A model generated the notes under the pieces. It was not told the DNA's origin, did no database searches, and worked only from the letters and a program-made list of their open reading frames with translations. Source: Deltaproteobacteria bacterium (GTDB taxonomy: Bacteria > Myxococcota_A > Polyangia > Polyangiales > Ga0077539). From it: 64,000 nt of DNA. Each line of letters begins with the position of its first letter. The first letter of the stretch is position 1. This document shows positions 1 through 9,430 of this stretch, piece after piece. Both the position numbers and the translations under genes were made by a program. Location: positions 30,678-94,677 of the forward strand of contig JADJAE010000044.1 of NCBI GenBank assembly GCA_016704445.1, read 5' to 3'.

Positions 1-430
1 GGATGGGCTCCGGCCCGAAGGCCGAGAAGAGCGGACAGAATACGTCACCGTGTTTGAGCGCCCCGAGCGCGGCCACGTAGAGCGCCGGGACGCGCCCGAG
101 CAGCGCGAAGACCCGGTCGCCAGGAGTGACCCCCAGCGCCGAGAGCACGTTGGCGAAGCGGTTGGTGAGCGCCCGCAGCCCGGCGTAGGTCGTGTCGCGC
201 ACCGCCCCATCGGCCCCGAGGCAGCGCAGCGCCACGCGAGCGCCGGAGGCCCCGTTGGCGTGACGGTCGACGGCCTCGTGGGCGATGTGAAGGCCGCCTC
301 CCCCGGGCAGCCCGTCGAGGGCCCGGGCGGCCTCCTCCCACGAGAAGGTGCGACAGGCCTCGTCGTAGTCCGACAGGTTGGGTGCGGGCCCACCGACCAC
401 CGACGCCTTGTGGATGCGTTCGCGTGTCAT
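1..430 (-). CDS. acetyl-CoA synthetase-like AMP-forming ligase, N-terminal part
   Basis: This is the 5' part of a gene that runs off the left edge. It starts at the ATG at 428-430 and reads about 143 residues. The visible protein contains DRHANGASG, a TYAGLRALTNRFANVL stretch and GDRVFALLGRVPALYVAAL followed by FCPLFSAFGPEP. These match the N-terminal region of AcsA-type acetyl-CoA synthetases (acetate + ATP + CoA to acetyl-CoA, cytoplasmic), in which this block precedes the AMP-binding P-loop. The P-loop and the C-terminal catalytic lysine lie outside the window, so the acyl specificity cannot be judged; another short-chain acyl-CoA ligase is possible. It is divergent from groEL, with about 200 bases between the two starts. 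Confidence 0.75.
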   Translation of the reverse strand, partial: MTRERIHKASVVGGPAPNLSDYDEACRTFSWEEAARALDGLPGGGGLHIAHEAVDRHANGASGARVALRCLGADGAVRDTTYAGLRALTNRFANVLSALGVTPGDRVFALLGRVPALYVAALGALKHGDVFCPLFSAFGPEPI

Positions 431-630
431 GACGCCTCGGGCGTTGAGCAAGGCACACGCCATCGAGCCAGCGCCCAATCCAAGGTGTCATCCGGGCGCT
501 ACGCACCCTGTTCGCGCACGCGGTGCACGCTCTGCGATGGGTCCGCGCGAAGAGGAGCGGGACGGGCGACGCGGCACACGTCGTGCGACTGCCGATGGAG
601 CAGTCGCTCGAGAGGAAGGCTGACACCCCG

Positions 631-2247
631 ATGGCCCACAAGAGGATGTTGTTCCGGTCGGAGGCGAGGGAGAAGATTCTCCGGGGGGCGACGGCGTTGG
701 CGGATGCGGTGCGGGTGACCCTCGGGCCGAAGTCCCGCTGCGTGCTCATCGAGCAGAAGTGGGCTAACCCCATCGTGTGCGACGACGGGGTCACCATCGC
801 CAAGGCCATGGACCTCAAGGACCCCGAGGAGAACCTCGGCGCGAGGATGATCCGCCAGGCCGCCGAGCGCACCGGCGACGTGGTGGGCGACGGCACCACC
901 ACCTCGGCGCTGCTGGCCCACGCGATCTTCGCCGAGGGGGTTCGCAACGTCGTCGCGGGGGCGAGCGCGGTCGACCTGAAGCGAGGGCTCGACCGGGGGG
1001 TGGCGGTGGCGGTGGCGGCGATCCGCGCGATGTCGCGTCCGCTGGAGAGCCGCAAGGAGAAGGCCCAGGTCGCGACCATCTCGGCGCACAACGACGTGAC
1101 GCTCGGCGAGATGGTGGCCGACGCGGTCGAGCGCGTGGGCCTCGACGGGGTGATCTCCGTGGAGGAGGCCAAGGGGACCGAGACCACGCTGGAGGTGGTC
1201 GAGGGGATGCAGTTCGACCGCGGTTACCTGTCCCCGTATTTCGTCACCGACCCGGCGAGGATGATGGCGGTGCTCGACGACGCGTACGTGCTGGTCTCCG
1301 AGCGCAAGGTCACGGCCATGAACGACCTGCTGCCGGTGCTCGAGGCCATCGCGAGGCAGCAGAAGCCGCTGCTGCTGGTGATCGACGACGTCGAGGGCGA
1401 GGCGCTCGCCACGCTGGTGGTCAACAAGCTCCGGGGCACGCTCTCGTGCTGCGCGGTGAAGGCCCCGGGCTTCGGCGATCGCCGCAAGGAGATGCTGAAA
1501 GACCTGTCGATCCTCACCGGGGCGAGGGTGATCTCCGAGGAGCTGGGCTCGAAGCTGGAGGACGTGACGCTCACCGACCTGGGGAGGGTGCGGCGCGCGG
1601 AGATCGACAAAGACCGCACGGTGCTGATCTCCGCCAGCGGCCCCACCGAGGAGGTGAAGGCGCGCGTCGCGGAGATCAGGGCGCAGATCGAGAAGGCCAC
1701 CAGCGACTACGACAAGGAGAAGCTGAAGGAGCGCCTCGCGAGGCTCGCGGGCGGCGTGGCCGTGATCCGGGTGGGGGCCCTGTCGGAGTCCGAGCTGAAG
1801 AAGCGCAAGGAGGCCTTCGACGACGCCATCAGCGCGACGAGGGCTGCGCTGGCGGAGGGCATCGTCCCGGGCGCCGGGCTCGCGCTGCTGCGGGCGGCCG
1901 ACGCGGTGGGACGCCTGGAGAGCGACGCCGAGGGCGACGAGCGCACCGGGCTCGCGATCCTGCGCAAGGCCCTGGAGGCCCCCACGAGGCAGCTCGCGGA
2001 GAACTCCGGCGTCGACGGCGGCGTGGTGATCGATCGGATGCGCTCGGGCACCGGGGCCTACGGCTTCGACGCGGCCCGCCGCACCTACGTCGACCTCACC
2101 CAGTCGGGGATCATCGACGCCACCAAGGTTGTTCGCACGGCCCTGGAGAACGCCGTCTCGGTCGCCAGCGTGCTGCTGCTCACCGAGGCGACGCTCACCG
2201 AGATCGGCGACGAGAAGCCGGCGCTCCAGCACGAGCTGGAGGAGTGA
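631..2247 (+). CDS. groEL: chaperonin GroEL (60 kDa, extra paralogue without GroES)
   Basis: Type I chaperonin, 538 residues, the ATP-driven folding ring of the cytoplasm. The ATG at 631 gives the usual start (MAHKRMLF) and has an AGGAAGG box about 12 bases upstream; the open frame continues further 5' but without family similarity. Family marks seen are VTLGPK near residue 30, DGVTIAK near 52, GDGTTT at 86-91 (ATP binding) and AEGIVPGAG near 410. The C-terminus ends in HELEE and lacks the Gly-Gly-Met repeat tail of the main GroEL. No groES gene is adjacent. Myxobacteria commonly carry more than one groEL, so this is probably a specialised copy. The following small gene begins 41 bases after the stop and is likely cotranscribed. 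No CIRCE operator was found upstream. Confidence 0.95.
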   Translation: MAHKRMLFRSEAREKILRGATALADAVRVTLGPKSRCVLIEQKWANPIVCDDGVTIAKAMDLKDPEENLGARMIRQAAERTGDVVGDGTTTSALLAHAIFAEGVRNVVAGASAVDLKRGLDRGVAVAVAAIRAMSRPLESRKEKAQVATISAHNDVTLGEMVADAVERVGLDGVISVEEAKGTETTLEVVEGMQFDRGYLSPYFVTDPARMMAVLDDAYVLVSERKVTAMNDLLPVLEAIARQQKPLLLVIDDVEGEALATLVVNKLRGTLSCCAVKAPGFGDRRKEMLKDLSILTGARVISEELGSKLEDVTLTDLGRVRRAEIDKDRTVLISASGPTEEVKARVAEIRAQIEKATSDYDKEKLKERLARLAGGVAVIRVGALSESELKKRKEAFDDAISATRAALAEGIVPGAGLALLRAADAVGRLESDAEGDERTGLAILRKALEAPTRQLAENSGVDGGVVIDRMRSGTGAYGFDAARRTYVDLTQSGIIDATKVVRTALENAVSVASVLLLTEATLTEIGDEKPALQHELEE

Positions 2248-2288
2248 CCGGCACACCATCTGCACCACCACACAGCGGAGGATCATTC

Positions 2289-2618
2289 ATGGCGACCAAG
2301 GCTCAAGCATTCAAGGCGTCCGTCGAGCTGGCCAACCAGAACGCGAACATCCAGCGCGGCTCGCAACCCGCTCCGTACGTCGAGAAGTCGGGTGTCCACC
2401 ATGAGAACAAGCGCGCCGGGGCGAAGGCCGCGGTCGCGCTCGAAGACCACGCCGAGGGCACGCGTCCGAGCCGAAAGTCCACCCGCGGCGCCTCCAACCA
2501 CCTGAAGCCCGACCACTCGATCAACATCGCCGCGTCGATCGAGGTGGACTCGCCGCAGAGCCGCCACCTCGTCTCGGCCGCGCACGAGCGCGGCAGCGTA
2601 CGCGCCCGCGGCGGCTGA
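2289..2618 (+). CDS. small basic hypothetical protein downstream of groEL
   Basis: A 109-residue protein of unknown function. The ATG at 2289 follows a good GGAGGA box at about 2277-2282, which supports translation. The product is hydrophilic, rich in Lys, Arg, His, Ala and Ser, has no cysteine, no signal peptide and no membrane segment. It contains HHENKRAGAKAAVALEDH and a C-terminal SAAHERGSVRARGG. It lies only 41 bases behind groEL on the same strand, so it is probably part of the same transcript and could be a client, a cofactor or a regulator of this chaperonin (inference). I do not recognise the family. Confidence 0.7.
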   Translation: MATKAQAFKASVELANQNANIQRGSQPAPYVEKSGVHHENKRAGAKAAVALEDHAEGTRPSRKSTRGASNHLKPDHSINIAASIEVDSPQSRHLVSAAHERGSVRARGG

Positions 2619-2747
2619 AGAGCCTTGACCGGACGCTCCGGGAGACGCACCTCTGGGTCGACCCGTACGCGTCGACCTCACAGGGCATTTTCGAGTCAGC
2701 GCGGGGGGTGAAGTCATATCATCCGAGCGCTGAGCGGGGCCCACGCG

Positions 2748-4667
2748 ATGACCGACGAGACCTGGCGCGACGACGACCCCTTCAAGACCCTGGTTCTCGA
2801 GCACCTCCAGGGCGTGGCCGTCGATCAGACCATCACCCGGAGCGCCCAGGAGTCGAGGAGCCCGGAGGAGGAGGAGACCGCCGCGCGGGTCCACACGCTG
2901 CCGCGCATCATGCTCAACGGCACGGCGGACGAAGGGGATTTCGCCAGGATCGAGTCCCTCGGCGAGGGAGGCATAGGGGTCATCGAGCTGGCCCGCCAGC
3001 GCTCGGTCGGCCGCGACGTGGCCATCAAGCGGGTGCGAGACGCCAGCAGCCCCGGCGCCGCGGCGACCCTCCTCGAGGAGGGGCACATCATGGGGCTGCT
3101 CGAACACCCCAGCATCGTCCCGGTCTTCGCGCTCGGGAGGGACGACAACAACCAGCCCGTGCTGGTGATGAAGCGCATCGAGGGCTCCACCTGGCGCACG
3201 CTGCTGCGCGACCCCGGGCACCGCGCCTGGGAGCGCATCACCGAAGACCGGCTGGACTTCAACCTGCGGGTGCTCTGCCGCGTCGCCGACGTCGCGCATT
3301 TCGCCCACGGTCGGCAGTGGCTGCACCGCGACATCAAGCCCGAAAACGTGATGATCGGCGAGCAGAACGAGGTGTACCTCATCGACTGGGGCCTGGCGCT
3401 GCACCTCCCCATCGAGACCGCCGACCCCGAGCCGCCCGGGCTCGTCGGCACCCCGGCGTACATGGCGCCGGAGATGCTGCGGGGCGTCGGCCCGTGGCTC
3501 TCGCCGCGCACCGACGTCTACCTGCTGGGCGCGGTGCTCCACGAGGTGCTCACCGGGTCGCTCCGTCACGGCGGCGAGACGCTCCGCGCGGTGCTGGCCT
3601 CGGCGTGGCTCTCGGAGCCGGTGGACTACCCCGAGGACACCCCCGAGGAGCTGGCCGAGCTCGCCAACCAGGCCACCGCGACGCACCCCTCCGACCGGAT
3701 TCCTGACGCGGAGACCTTCCGCCTGCGCATCGAGCGCTTCCTGCGCCACCGGGAGGCGACGCGGGCGCTCGAGGAGGGACGCGGCCTCTTCGAGCGGCTC
3801 ATTGCCGACAGCGGCGCGTGCTGCTCCGGCGACGAGGTGGCCGTCATGCAGCACTACGAGGCCTGCGTCGCCGCGATGCGCCGCGCCGTCGAGCGCTGGC
3901 CCGACAGCCCCGACACCCAGGGAGGCCTCTCGGAAGTGCTCCACTGGCGCATCCGTCGCTCCCTCGCCCAGAAGGACGTGCTCACCGCGCAGGCCAACCT
4001 GCTCGAACTCCCCACGCCCGATCCGGCCCTCGAGGCCGAGGTGAGCGAGGCGTCCCGACGCATCAGCCTGGAGCGCCTCGCCGTCTCCCGGCTGAGCGAC
4101 CTGGGGCGACGTCACGACCCGCACCCTGTTGCGCCGCTCCGCGCCCGCGCGGCCCGAAACAGCGGGCTCCTCGGGGGCGGAGCCATCCTGGCCTTTGGCG
4201 GCCTCATCCACGCGGGCCTGGTGCCCTTCGAGTGGTGGGTGCTCGCCGGCGCCACCACGCTCGCCGCGGCCATCGTCGGCGCGGCCGCGGTGCATGGCCT
4301 CTCGCGAGGGGGCGTCGTCGACCGCAAGGGGCTGCGCTCGCTGGGCTGGATCGTCGCCGTCGCCCTCGCCCTCCTCTTCACCGCCTACTTCGTGGGGCTC
4401 TCTCCGGAGCAGTCGCTCGCGCTGCTGCCGATCCTCGTCGGGGCCTGCGTGGGGATGCTGGCGGACATCCCCCGCCGGGCGAGAATCGCGCTGATGGCGA
4501 TCTGCGGCGTCTGCGCGGTGGCGGCTCCGCTGGTGCTCCACTGGTCCCCCGCAGGGCTCTTCGACCTGCTGGGCGCCGCGACCCTCATGGCGCACCTCGT
4601 CCTCGCCCGGATGTGGGACACCCTGGCTAGGGAGGGCAGAGCCTCGGAGCCACCCGGGGAGGAGTAG
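2748..4667 (+). CDS. membrane-anchored Ser/Thr protein kinase (DWG variant)
   Basis: A 639-residue Hanks-type kinase that phosphorylates proteins on Ser/Thr. The N-terminal ~65 residues are an acidic extension. The kinase fold follows: Gly-rich loop LGEGGIG at 71-77, VAIK lysine near 94, HRDIKPEN at 193-200, and DWG at 213-215 in place of the usual DFG. APE appears in YMAPEML. After the kinase domain comes an Ala/Glu-rich helical region (about 350-455), then several hydrophobic segments between about 470 and 620, so the protein is anchored in the inner membrane by its C-terminus. The 3' end overlaps the 3' end of the convergent exporter gene by 41 bases. All catalytic residues are present, so an active kinase is expected. 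Confidence 0.9.
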   Translation: MTDETWRDDDPFKTLVLEHLQGVAVDQTITRSAQESRSPEEEETAARVHTLPRIMLNGTADEGDFARIESLGEGGIGVIELARQRSVGRDVAIKRVRDASSPGAAATLLEEGHIMGLLEHPSIVPVFALGRDDNNQPVLVMKRIEGSTWRTLLRDPGHRAWERITEDRLDFNLRVLCRVADVAHFAHGRQWLHRDIKPENVMIGEQNEVYLIDWGLALHLPIETADPEPPGLVGTPAYMAPEMLRGVGPWLSPRTDVYLLGAVLHEVLTGSLRHGGETLRAVLASAWLSEPVDYPEDTPEELAELANQATATHPSDRIPDAETFRLRIERFLRHREATRALEEGRGLFERLIADSGACCSGDEVAVMQHYEACVAAMRRAVERWPDSPDTQGGLSEVLHWRIRRSLAQKDVLTAQANLLELPTPDPALEAEVSEASRRISLERLAVSRLSDLGRRHDPHPVAPLRARAARNSGLLGGGAILAFGGLIHAGLVPFEWWVLAGATTLAAAIVGAAAVHGLSRGGVVDRKGLRSLGWIVAVALALLFTAYFVGLSPEQSLALLPILVGACVGMLADIPRRARIALMAICGVCAVAAPLVLHWSPAGLFDLLGAATLMAHLVLARMWDTLAREGRASEPPGEE

Positions 4668-7149
4668 CGGCGAGGGCGCGGGTACGGCGGCGCTCGACCA
4701 GCACCAGCGTCGCCGAGAGGGCCACCAGCGCGGCCAGCACGCAGGCCACCTCGCCGATGACCGCCGCGAGGCCGAAGCTGTTGAGCGCGCGGTTGGCGCT
4801 GGTGTGAAGCGAGCTGTACCCGAAGATGGTGGTGAGCGAGCACACCAGGATGGCGCCGCCGGTCTCCTGCACCGCGGCCTCGATGGGGTCGCCCGAAGCG
4901 CCCGAGTCGACCTCCTGCTGATAGCGACGCATCACGTTGACGGCGTAGTCGACGCCGATGCCGAAGGTGATCGGGAGCGCCACGAAGTTGAGGAAGTTCA
5001 GCCGGATGTGGAGCAGCGTCATCGCCCCTCCCATCCAGGCCACGCCGGTGACCAGCGCCAGCAGCGTGAGCGCCCGCAGGCGCCACCTGCGAAACGACAG
5101 CAGCACCAGGGCCACGGTGGCCAGGATCGAGGCCAGCACCGCCCTCGGCCCGTCGCGCCAGATGGCCCCGATGATGTCCGCGTACACGGGCGCGCTGCCC
5201 ACCACCACAGGGCGACGCCCGTCGGGGGTGCGCGCCGCGCGGATCGAGTCGGCCCAGGCCACGAGGTACTGCCCGTCCCAGATGGAGGCGCCCGGCTTCT
5301 CCTCGACGAAGAGCAGCTTGCCCCGGGTGCCGTCGCGCTCGGTGTAGAGCGAGGCCACCGAGGAGGGGACGTCGTCGTCCACCAGGGGCCGAAGGTCTGC
5401 CGGGGGGAGGTAGGCGTCGAGGTCGCGCTGCGTCTCCGGGGAGGCGTGCTCCCGGGCCTCCAGCATCAGCCGCCGCAGGTCGGCCAGCAGCTCGATCTTG
5501 GCGGGCTGGTCGGAGGGCAGCAGGTCGTCGATGGTGCGCACCGCGCCGAAGGGCGCGCCGTGACGCTCGCGCATCTCGTCGAGCCTGGCCTTGAGGGCGG
5601 CGGTGTCCTCCCTCCGGTCGACCAGCACCGCGATGGCGGCGCCCGACCCGGCGCGCCCCACGATCTCCCCCGCGATCCCGTTGAGCGCGCTCGCCCGGTC
5701 GGTCTCCGCGCGCACCGAGGTGAGGTTGCGGAAGTTGTAGTCGAGCGGGTCGCGGCTGATGGCCACCGCGGAGAGCGCGATGCCCGCGAGGCCCAGCGCC
5801 CCCGCCCCGGCGGCCAGCGGCGCGGGGTAGCGCTTCACCGCGCGGGCGAAGAGCACGCCGTAGGGGTTGGGTCGCTCGGCCCCGGGCGGCAGCGGACGCC
5901 ACCGCTCCCAGAGCGCAGTGAACGCCGGGAGAAAGGCCATGGTCATCGCCCAGCAGATGACCATGCCGGTGCCGCCGATGATCCCGAAGTCGCGGAAGCC
6001 GCGGAAGTCCGTGACCACCAGGGAGCCGTAGGCGAGCGAGGCCGCGGTCGAGGCCGCGAGCGTGCCGGCCCAGGCGCCCTGGTGCGTGGCGGCGACGGCC
6101 TCGGTGACCTCGCGCCCCGCGCGGCGCTCCTCGAAATAGCGGGCGAGCCAAATGATGCCGGGGTTGATCCCGTTGCCGATCACGATGCTGCCGAGGAAGG
6201 CCGTCGAGGTGTTGAGGTGGCCGACGGTGAGCTTCGCGAGCGCGAAGGTGGCGAGCACGGGCACCAGCAGCGCGCAGCCCAGCAGCACCACCGAGCGCGG
6301 GCGCCGGAAGAGCCCGAGGATCGCCAGCACGCAGAGCGCCACGGTGAGCAGCGTGGCGACCACCAGCTCGTGCTCGATGGCGTGGTGCTCGGTGATGCCC
6401 ACCAGCAGGTCGCCCGCGAGCGACACCGTGAGGTCGGGTGCGAAGCCCGCCGGGGGGAGCGCCCTGATCTCCTCGCGCACCCGCTCGACCAGCGCGGTGC
6501 CTCGGGCCGGGTCGCCGCTCGGCAGGTCGACCCGGAGAAACATCGCGAGGTGCCGCCCGTCCCGGTGAAGGAAGAAGCCGCCGGGAAACTGCTCGGACTC
6601 GGACTCGACGCGGCGCATCTGCTCCCGGGCCCTCGCCACCAGCGCGTCGGCGGGCTCCGGCGGGTCGTCGAGGTTGATGTACCCGGGGTTGGCGCTGGCG
6701 CGGTCGTACTCGATGCGCCGACGGAGCTCGTCGCGCGCCCGGGTGAGCTCCGGGAGCGGAGCGTAGAGGTGACGGTGGTCGCGCACGAAGCGCTGGTAGT
6801 CGCCGACGTTCCACTGCACCCGGCGCACGCGGAGCGACGGGGGCAGGGCCTCGAGGCGCGCCGCCATGGCCGTGGCGTAGCGTCGGAGCGCGGCGTTGTC
6901 GCGCGACTCCAGCATGAGCGTGAGGGTGGAGAGCCCGCCCACCCGGCGCTGTCCGGCCCCCAGGTCGCGCACGCTCGGGGCGCTGCGGGGGAGCAGCTCG
7001 GTCCAGTCGCTGAAGAGTTCGAGGCTGCGCACCACGGGGAGGAGCGCGAGGGTGAGCGCCAGCGCGAAGAGGGCGATGAGGGGAGCCCGCCGGACCTGCA
7101 CCTGCGCGATGCGGAGGAAGCGGGCAGAGGGCGGCGGGTGGTTGGTCAC
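4627..7149 (-). CDS. MMPL/RND-family lipid or small-molecule exporter
   Basis: An 840-residue inner-membrane transporter and the last gene of the six-gene minus-strand operon. The start is a GTG at 7147-7149 that overlaps the stop of the preceding AUR1-like gene (GTGA), so translation is probably coupled. The layout is that of MMPL/HpnN-type RND proteins: one N-terminal membrane helix (about 22-42), a periplasmic domain, a block of membrane helices around 265-430, a second helix, a second periplasmic domain and a final block around 660-820. The second block holds FGIGVDYAVNVMRRY, the conserved Asp-containing RND motif, and the first block holds IVIGNGINPGIIWLARY at the equivalent position. 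Known relatives move lipids (mycolates, hopanoids). Given the operon, export of an inositol lipid is the natural guess (inference). Confidence 0.85.
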   Translation of the reverse strand: MTNHPPPSARFLRIAQVQVRRAPLIALFALALTLALLPVVRSLELFSDWTELLPRSAPSVRDLGAGQRRVGGLSTLTLMLESRDNAALRRYATAMAARLEALPPSLRVRRVQWNVGDYQRFVRDHRHLYAPLPELTRARDELRRRIEYDRASANPGYINLDDPPEPADALVARAREQMRRVESESEQFPGGFFLHRDGRHLAMFLRVDLPSGDPARGTALVERVREEIRALPPAGFAPDLTVSLAGDLLVGITEHHAIEHELVVATLLTVALCVLAILGLFRRPRSVVLLGCALLVPVLATFALAKLTVGHLNTSTAFLGSIVIGNGINPGIIWLARYFEERRAGREVTEAVAATHQGAWAGTLAASTAASLAYGSLVVTDFRGFRDFGIIGGTGMVICWAMTMAFLPAFTALWERWRPLPPGAERPNPYGVLFARAVKRYPAPLAAGAGALGLAGIALSAVAISRDPLDYNFRNLTSVRAETDRASALNGIAGEIVGRAGSGAAIAVLVDRREDTAALKARLDEMRERHGAPFGAVRTIDDLLPSDQPAKIELLADLRRLMLEAREHASPETQRDLDAYLPPADLRPLVDDDVPSSVASLYTERDGTRGKLLFVEEKPGASIWDGQYLVAWADSIRAARTPDGRRPVVVGSAPVYADIIGAIWRDGPRAVLASILATVALVLLSFRRWRLRALTLLALVTGVAWMGGAMTLLHIRLNFLNFVALPITFGIGVDYAVNVMRRYQQEVDSGASGDPIEAAVQETGGAILVCSLTTIFGYSSLHTSANRALNSFGLAAVIGEVACVLAALVALSATLVLVERRRTRALAATPPRVAPRLCPP

Positions 7150-8060
7150 GGCGACCCCGGCCGCGGACGGAAGAGGCGGCGCAGCAGCCACATCAGCGCG
7201 GCGGTGTAGGCGAGGCCCACCAGCACGTCGATGACCCAGTGGTGGTCGAGGTAGACGGCCGCGACGCACATGAGGGCGGCGTAGGCGACCGCGACGACGC
7301 GCTTCGGGACGCTGAGGTAGGGCCAGGTCTCGATCGCGACCAGCGCGGGATAGGCCACGTGGAGCGAAGGCACCGCGCCGAAGATGTCGTTCGATCGCCC
7401 GTAGAAGCCGCGGAAGTACTCGACCCCCATGAGCGCGTCGACGCGCGCGAGGTTGGGGCCTGCGCTGGCGCGGGCGTCGAGGTCGACCACGCAGCCGTGG
7501 GCGTGGAAGTACCAGGGCGGCGCGGCGGGGTAGAGGTGGTAGGTGAGGAAGCCCGCGATGTTGAGCAGCAGGAAGGTCCAGGCGAAGCGCTGCAGACGGT
7601 GGAAGTCGCGGCCGTAGAGGAAGACCGCGGCGCCGATGACGACGTAGATGTACGTGCCGTAGGGGATGGCGCAGAGGGCATCGAGGACCAGCGAGGGCCT
7701 CGCCTGGATGGCGTCGTGGAGGGTGCCCATCGGGCCGTCGCCGACGGCGACGCCGAAGAGGGCGATCTCGGCCTCGCGGAGGTCGCAGAGGTGAACGCGC
7801 TCGGGCGTGAGCCCGACGTTCTTCACGAAGCGCATCGTGTCGTAGAGGAAGGCCACGAGGGCGAGCGGAAAGAGCCCGGTGAAGAGCTTTCTGCGGGTGA
7901 AGGCCAGCGCCGGGACGAGCACCATCGCGGTGATCATTTCCCAGCGCACCTCCCCCTGCGACAGGACGTACGAGGGCCAGAGCACGAAGGGAGCGGAGGC
8001 GAGCCATGGGAAGAGGCGGGCCCGGGCGAACGCGGGCAGCGCCGGATCGACGGGGTTCAT
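7146..8060 (-). CDS. AUR1-like PAP2 inositol-phosphotransferase candidate
   Basis: A 304-residue polytopic membrane protein of the PAP2 superfamily, AUR1/inositol-phosphorylceramide-synthase branch. Features seen: YHLYPAAPPWYF (about 174-185), the block that precedes the active site in AUR1; VPSLHVAYP with His about 234; and YLDHHWVIDVLVG with His about 274 and Asp about 278. The H/H/D triad and its spacing agree with the catalytic triad known in fungal AUR1. Such enzymes move phosphoinositol from phosphatidylinositol to a ceramide. The start ATG at 8060 overlaps the stop of the aminotransferase gene (ATGA). INO1 and a CDP-alcohol phosphatidyltransferase in the same operon support inositol as head group. 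Substrates are unproven; a plain lipid phosphatase remains possible. Confidence 0.8.
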   Translation of the reverse strand: MNPVDPALPAFARARLFPWLASAPFVLWPSYVLSQGEVRWEMITAMVLVPALAFTRRKLFTGLFPLALVAFLYDTMRFVKNVGLTPERVHLCDLREAEIALFGVAVGDGPMGTLHDAIQARPSLVLDALCAIPYGTYIYVVIGAAVFLYGRDFHRLQRFAWTFLLLNIAGFLTYHLYPAAPPWYFHAHGCVVDLDARASAGPNLARVDALMGVEYFRGFYGRSNDIFGAVPSLHVAYPALVAIETWPYLSVPKRVVAVAYAALMCVAAVYLDHHWVIDVLVGLAYTAALMWLLRRLFRPRPGSP

Positions 8061-9430
8061 CCCTGCTTCCAGAGGCCCGTCGAGAGGACGTGGTCGAAGA
8101 CCTCGCGCAGCAGCCCTGCGGCGTTTCGGGCGGTGGCCGCGTCGAGCGTGAGCGCGGGCTGCAGTCGCACCCGAGGCGCGTAGGTCATGGCGAGCAGGCC
8201 GCGCTGCACGCAGAGGTCGAAGATGGCGCGGGTGACGCTGGTGGGCAGCGGCTCGCGGCTCGCCTTGTCGCGCACCAGCTCGATCGCCAGGAACACCCCC
8301 CTCCCCCGCACCTCCCCCACGAAGGGGTAGCGCTCGACGAAGGGCGCGAGCTCTCCCAGCAGCACCTCCCCCACCGCGCGGGCGTTGTCGACCAGGGCCT
8401 CCTCGTCGATGGCCCGGAGCGCGGCCGCCCCCGCCGCGGCGCCGAGGGGGTTGCCCCCGTAGCTCGACGACGAGCCCGACGGGGCCGACCAGGGCTTCGC
8501 CTGGGAGATCTCGTCGGTGGTGAGCAGCCCGCTCAGGGGGAAGCCCCCGCCGAAGGCCTTGCCGAGGGTGACGATGTCCGGCGTCACGCCGCTGTGCTCG
8601 ATGCCCCAGTAGCGCCCGGTGCGGCCGAAGCCGGTGATCATCTCGTCGGCGATGAGCAGCGCGCCGAGCTCCTTCGCCAGCTCTCCCACCCCGCGCAGCC
8701 ACGCGTCCGGAGGGATCACGTTGCCCGCGGTGCCCTGCATCGGCTCGACGATCACGGCGGCGACGGCGCCCGCGGAGGCGGCCTTCACCTGCTTGCGGGC
8801 CACGTCGAGGCAGGCGAGGTCGCAGCGCTCGGGCGCGAGCTTCAACGGGCAGCGGTAGCAGTCGGCGTAGGGCACGAGATGCGAGCCCGACACCATCGGG
8901 CCGAGGCCCTCCTTGAAGGTCGATCCCATGAGAGAGAGCGCCCCGTGGGTCTTGCCGTGGAAGGCCCCCCAGAAGCTCACCATCTCGTACTTACCCGTGT
9001 GGCAGCGAGCGAGCCGCAGGGCGCTCTCCACCGCCTCGGCGCCGCCCGAGTAGAGCTGCAGCCGGTGGAGCTTCTTGGCCGGGGCGTGCTCGGCCACCCG
9101 CTCGACGAGCTCGACCCTCGCCTCCGCGGTGAGCGACCCCACGGAGGCCCGGGCCACCTGCGACTGGATGGCCTCGACCACGGCGGGGTGCGAGTGCCCG
9201 AGGGCGTTGACCCCGATGCCTCCGATGAGGTCGAGGAAGGTGTTGCCGTCGACGTCGGTGATGGCGCTCCCCACGGCGCGGTCGACGGCGATGCCGGCCA
9301 TGACGGCGTAGCCCTGCACGCCGGGGGCGAGGTGGGCGTCCTCGCGCGCCCGGAGCGCGGCGCTGCGGGGGCCGGGGATGCGGGTCACGAGCTCGGGGCG
9401 CTGGTCGACGGGGTGCGAGGGGGAGCGCAT
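8057..9430 (-). CDS. class III PLP-dependent aminotransferase
   Basis: A 457-residue fold-type I, class III aminotransferase (GabT/ornithine aminotransferase superfamily). The PLP lysine is K291 in VTLGKAFGGGFPLSG. IADEMITGFGRTGR at about 260-273 holds the Asp that contacts the PLP ring nitrogen. A four-cysteine insert, CYRC at 191-194 followed by CDLAC at 203-207, lies before IVEPMQG and could bind a metal. The ATG at 9430 shares one base with the stop of the upstream gene. Class III enzymes act on amino acids, polyamines and sometimes aminoglycoside pseudosugars. With an Idh-type dehydrogenase and INO1 in the same operon, amination of an oxidised inositol or lipid head group is a reasonable hypothesis but not shown by sequence. 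Confidence 0.85.
   Translation of the reverse strand: MRSPSHPVDQRPELVTRIPGPRSAALRAREDAHLAPGVQGYAVMAGIAVDRAVGSAITDVDGNTFLDLIGGIGVNALGHSHPAVVEAIQSQVARASVGSLTAEARVELVERVAEHAPAKKLHRLQLYSGGAEAVESALRLARCHTGKYEMVSFWGAFHGKTHGALSLMGSTFKEGLGPMVSGSHLVPYADCYRCPLKLAPERCDLACLDVARKQVKAASAGAVAAVIVEPMQGTAGNVIPPDAWLRGVGELAKELGALLIADEMITGFGRTGRYWGIEHSGVTPDIVTLGKAFGGGFPLSGLLTTDEISQAKPWSAPSGSSSSYGGNPLGAAAGAAALRAIDEEALVDNARAVGEVLLGELAPFVERYPFVGEVRGRGVFLAIELVRDKASREPLPTSVTRAIFDLCVQRGLLAMTYAPRVRLQPALTLDAATARNAAGLLREVFDHVLSTGLWKQG

Noticed and set aside
431..630. CIRCE/HrcA operator before groEL
   Set aside because: No TTAGCACTC-N9-GAGTGCTAA or close variant was found in the divergent region.
777..2288. Long open frame in the second plus frame of groEL
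   Set aside because: It is a shadow of groEL; only its end (from 2289) is a real gene.
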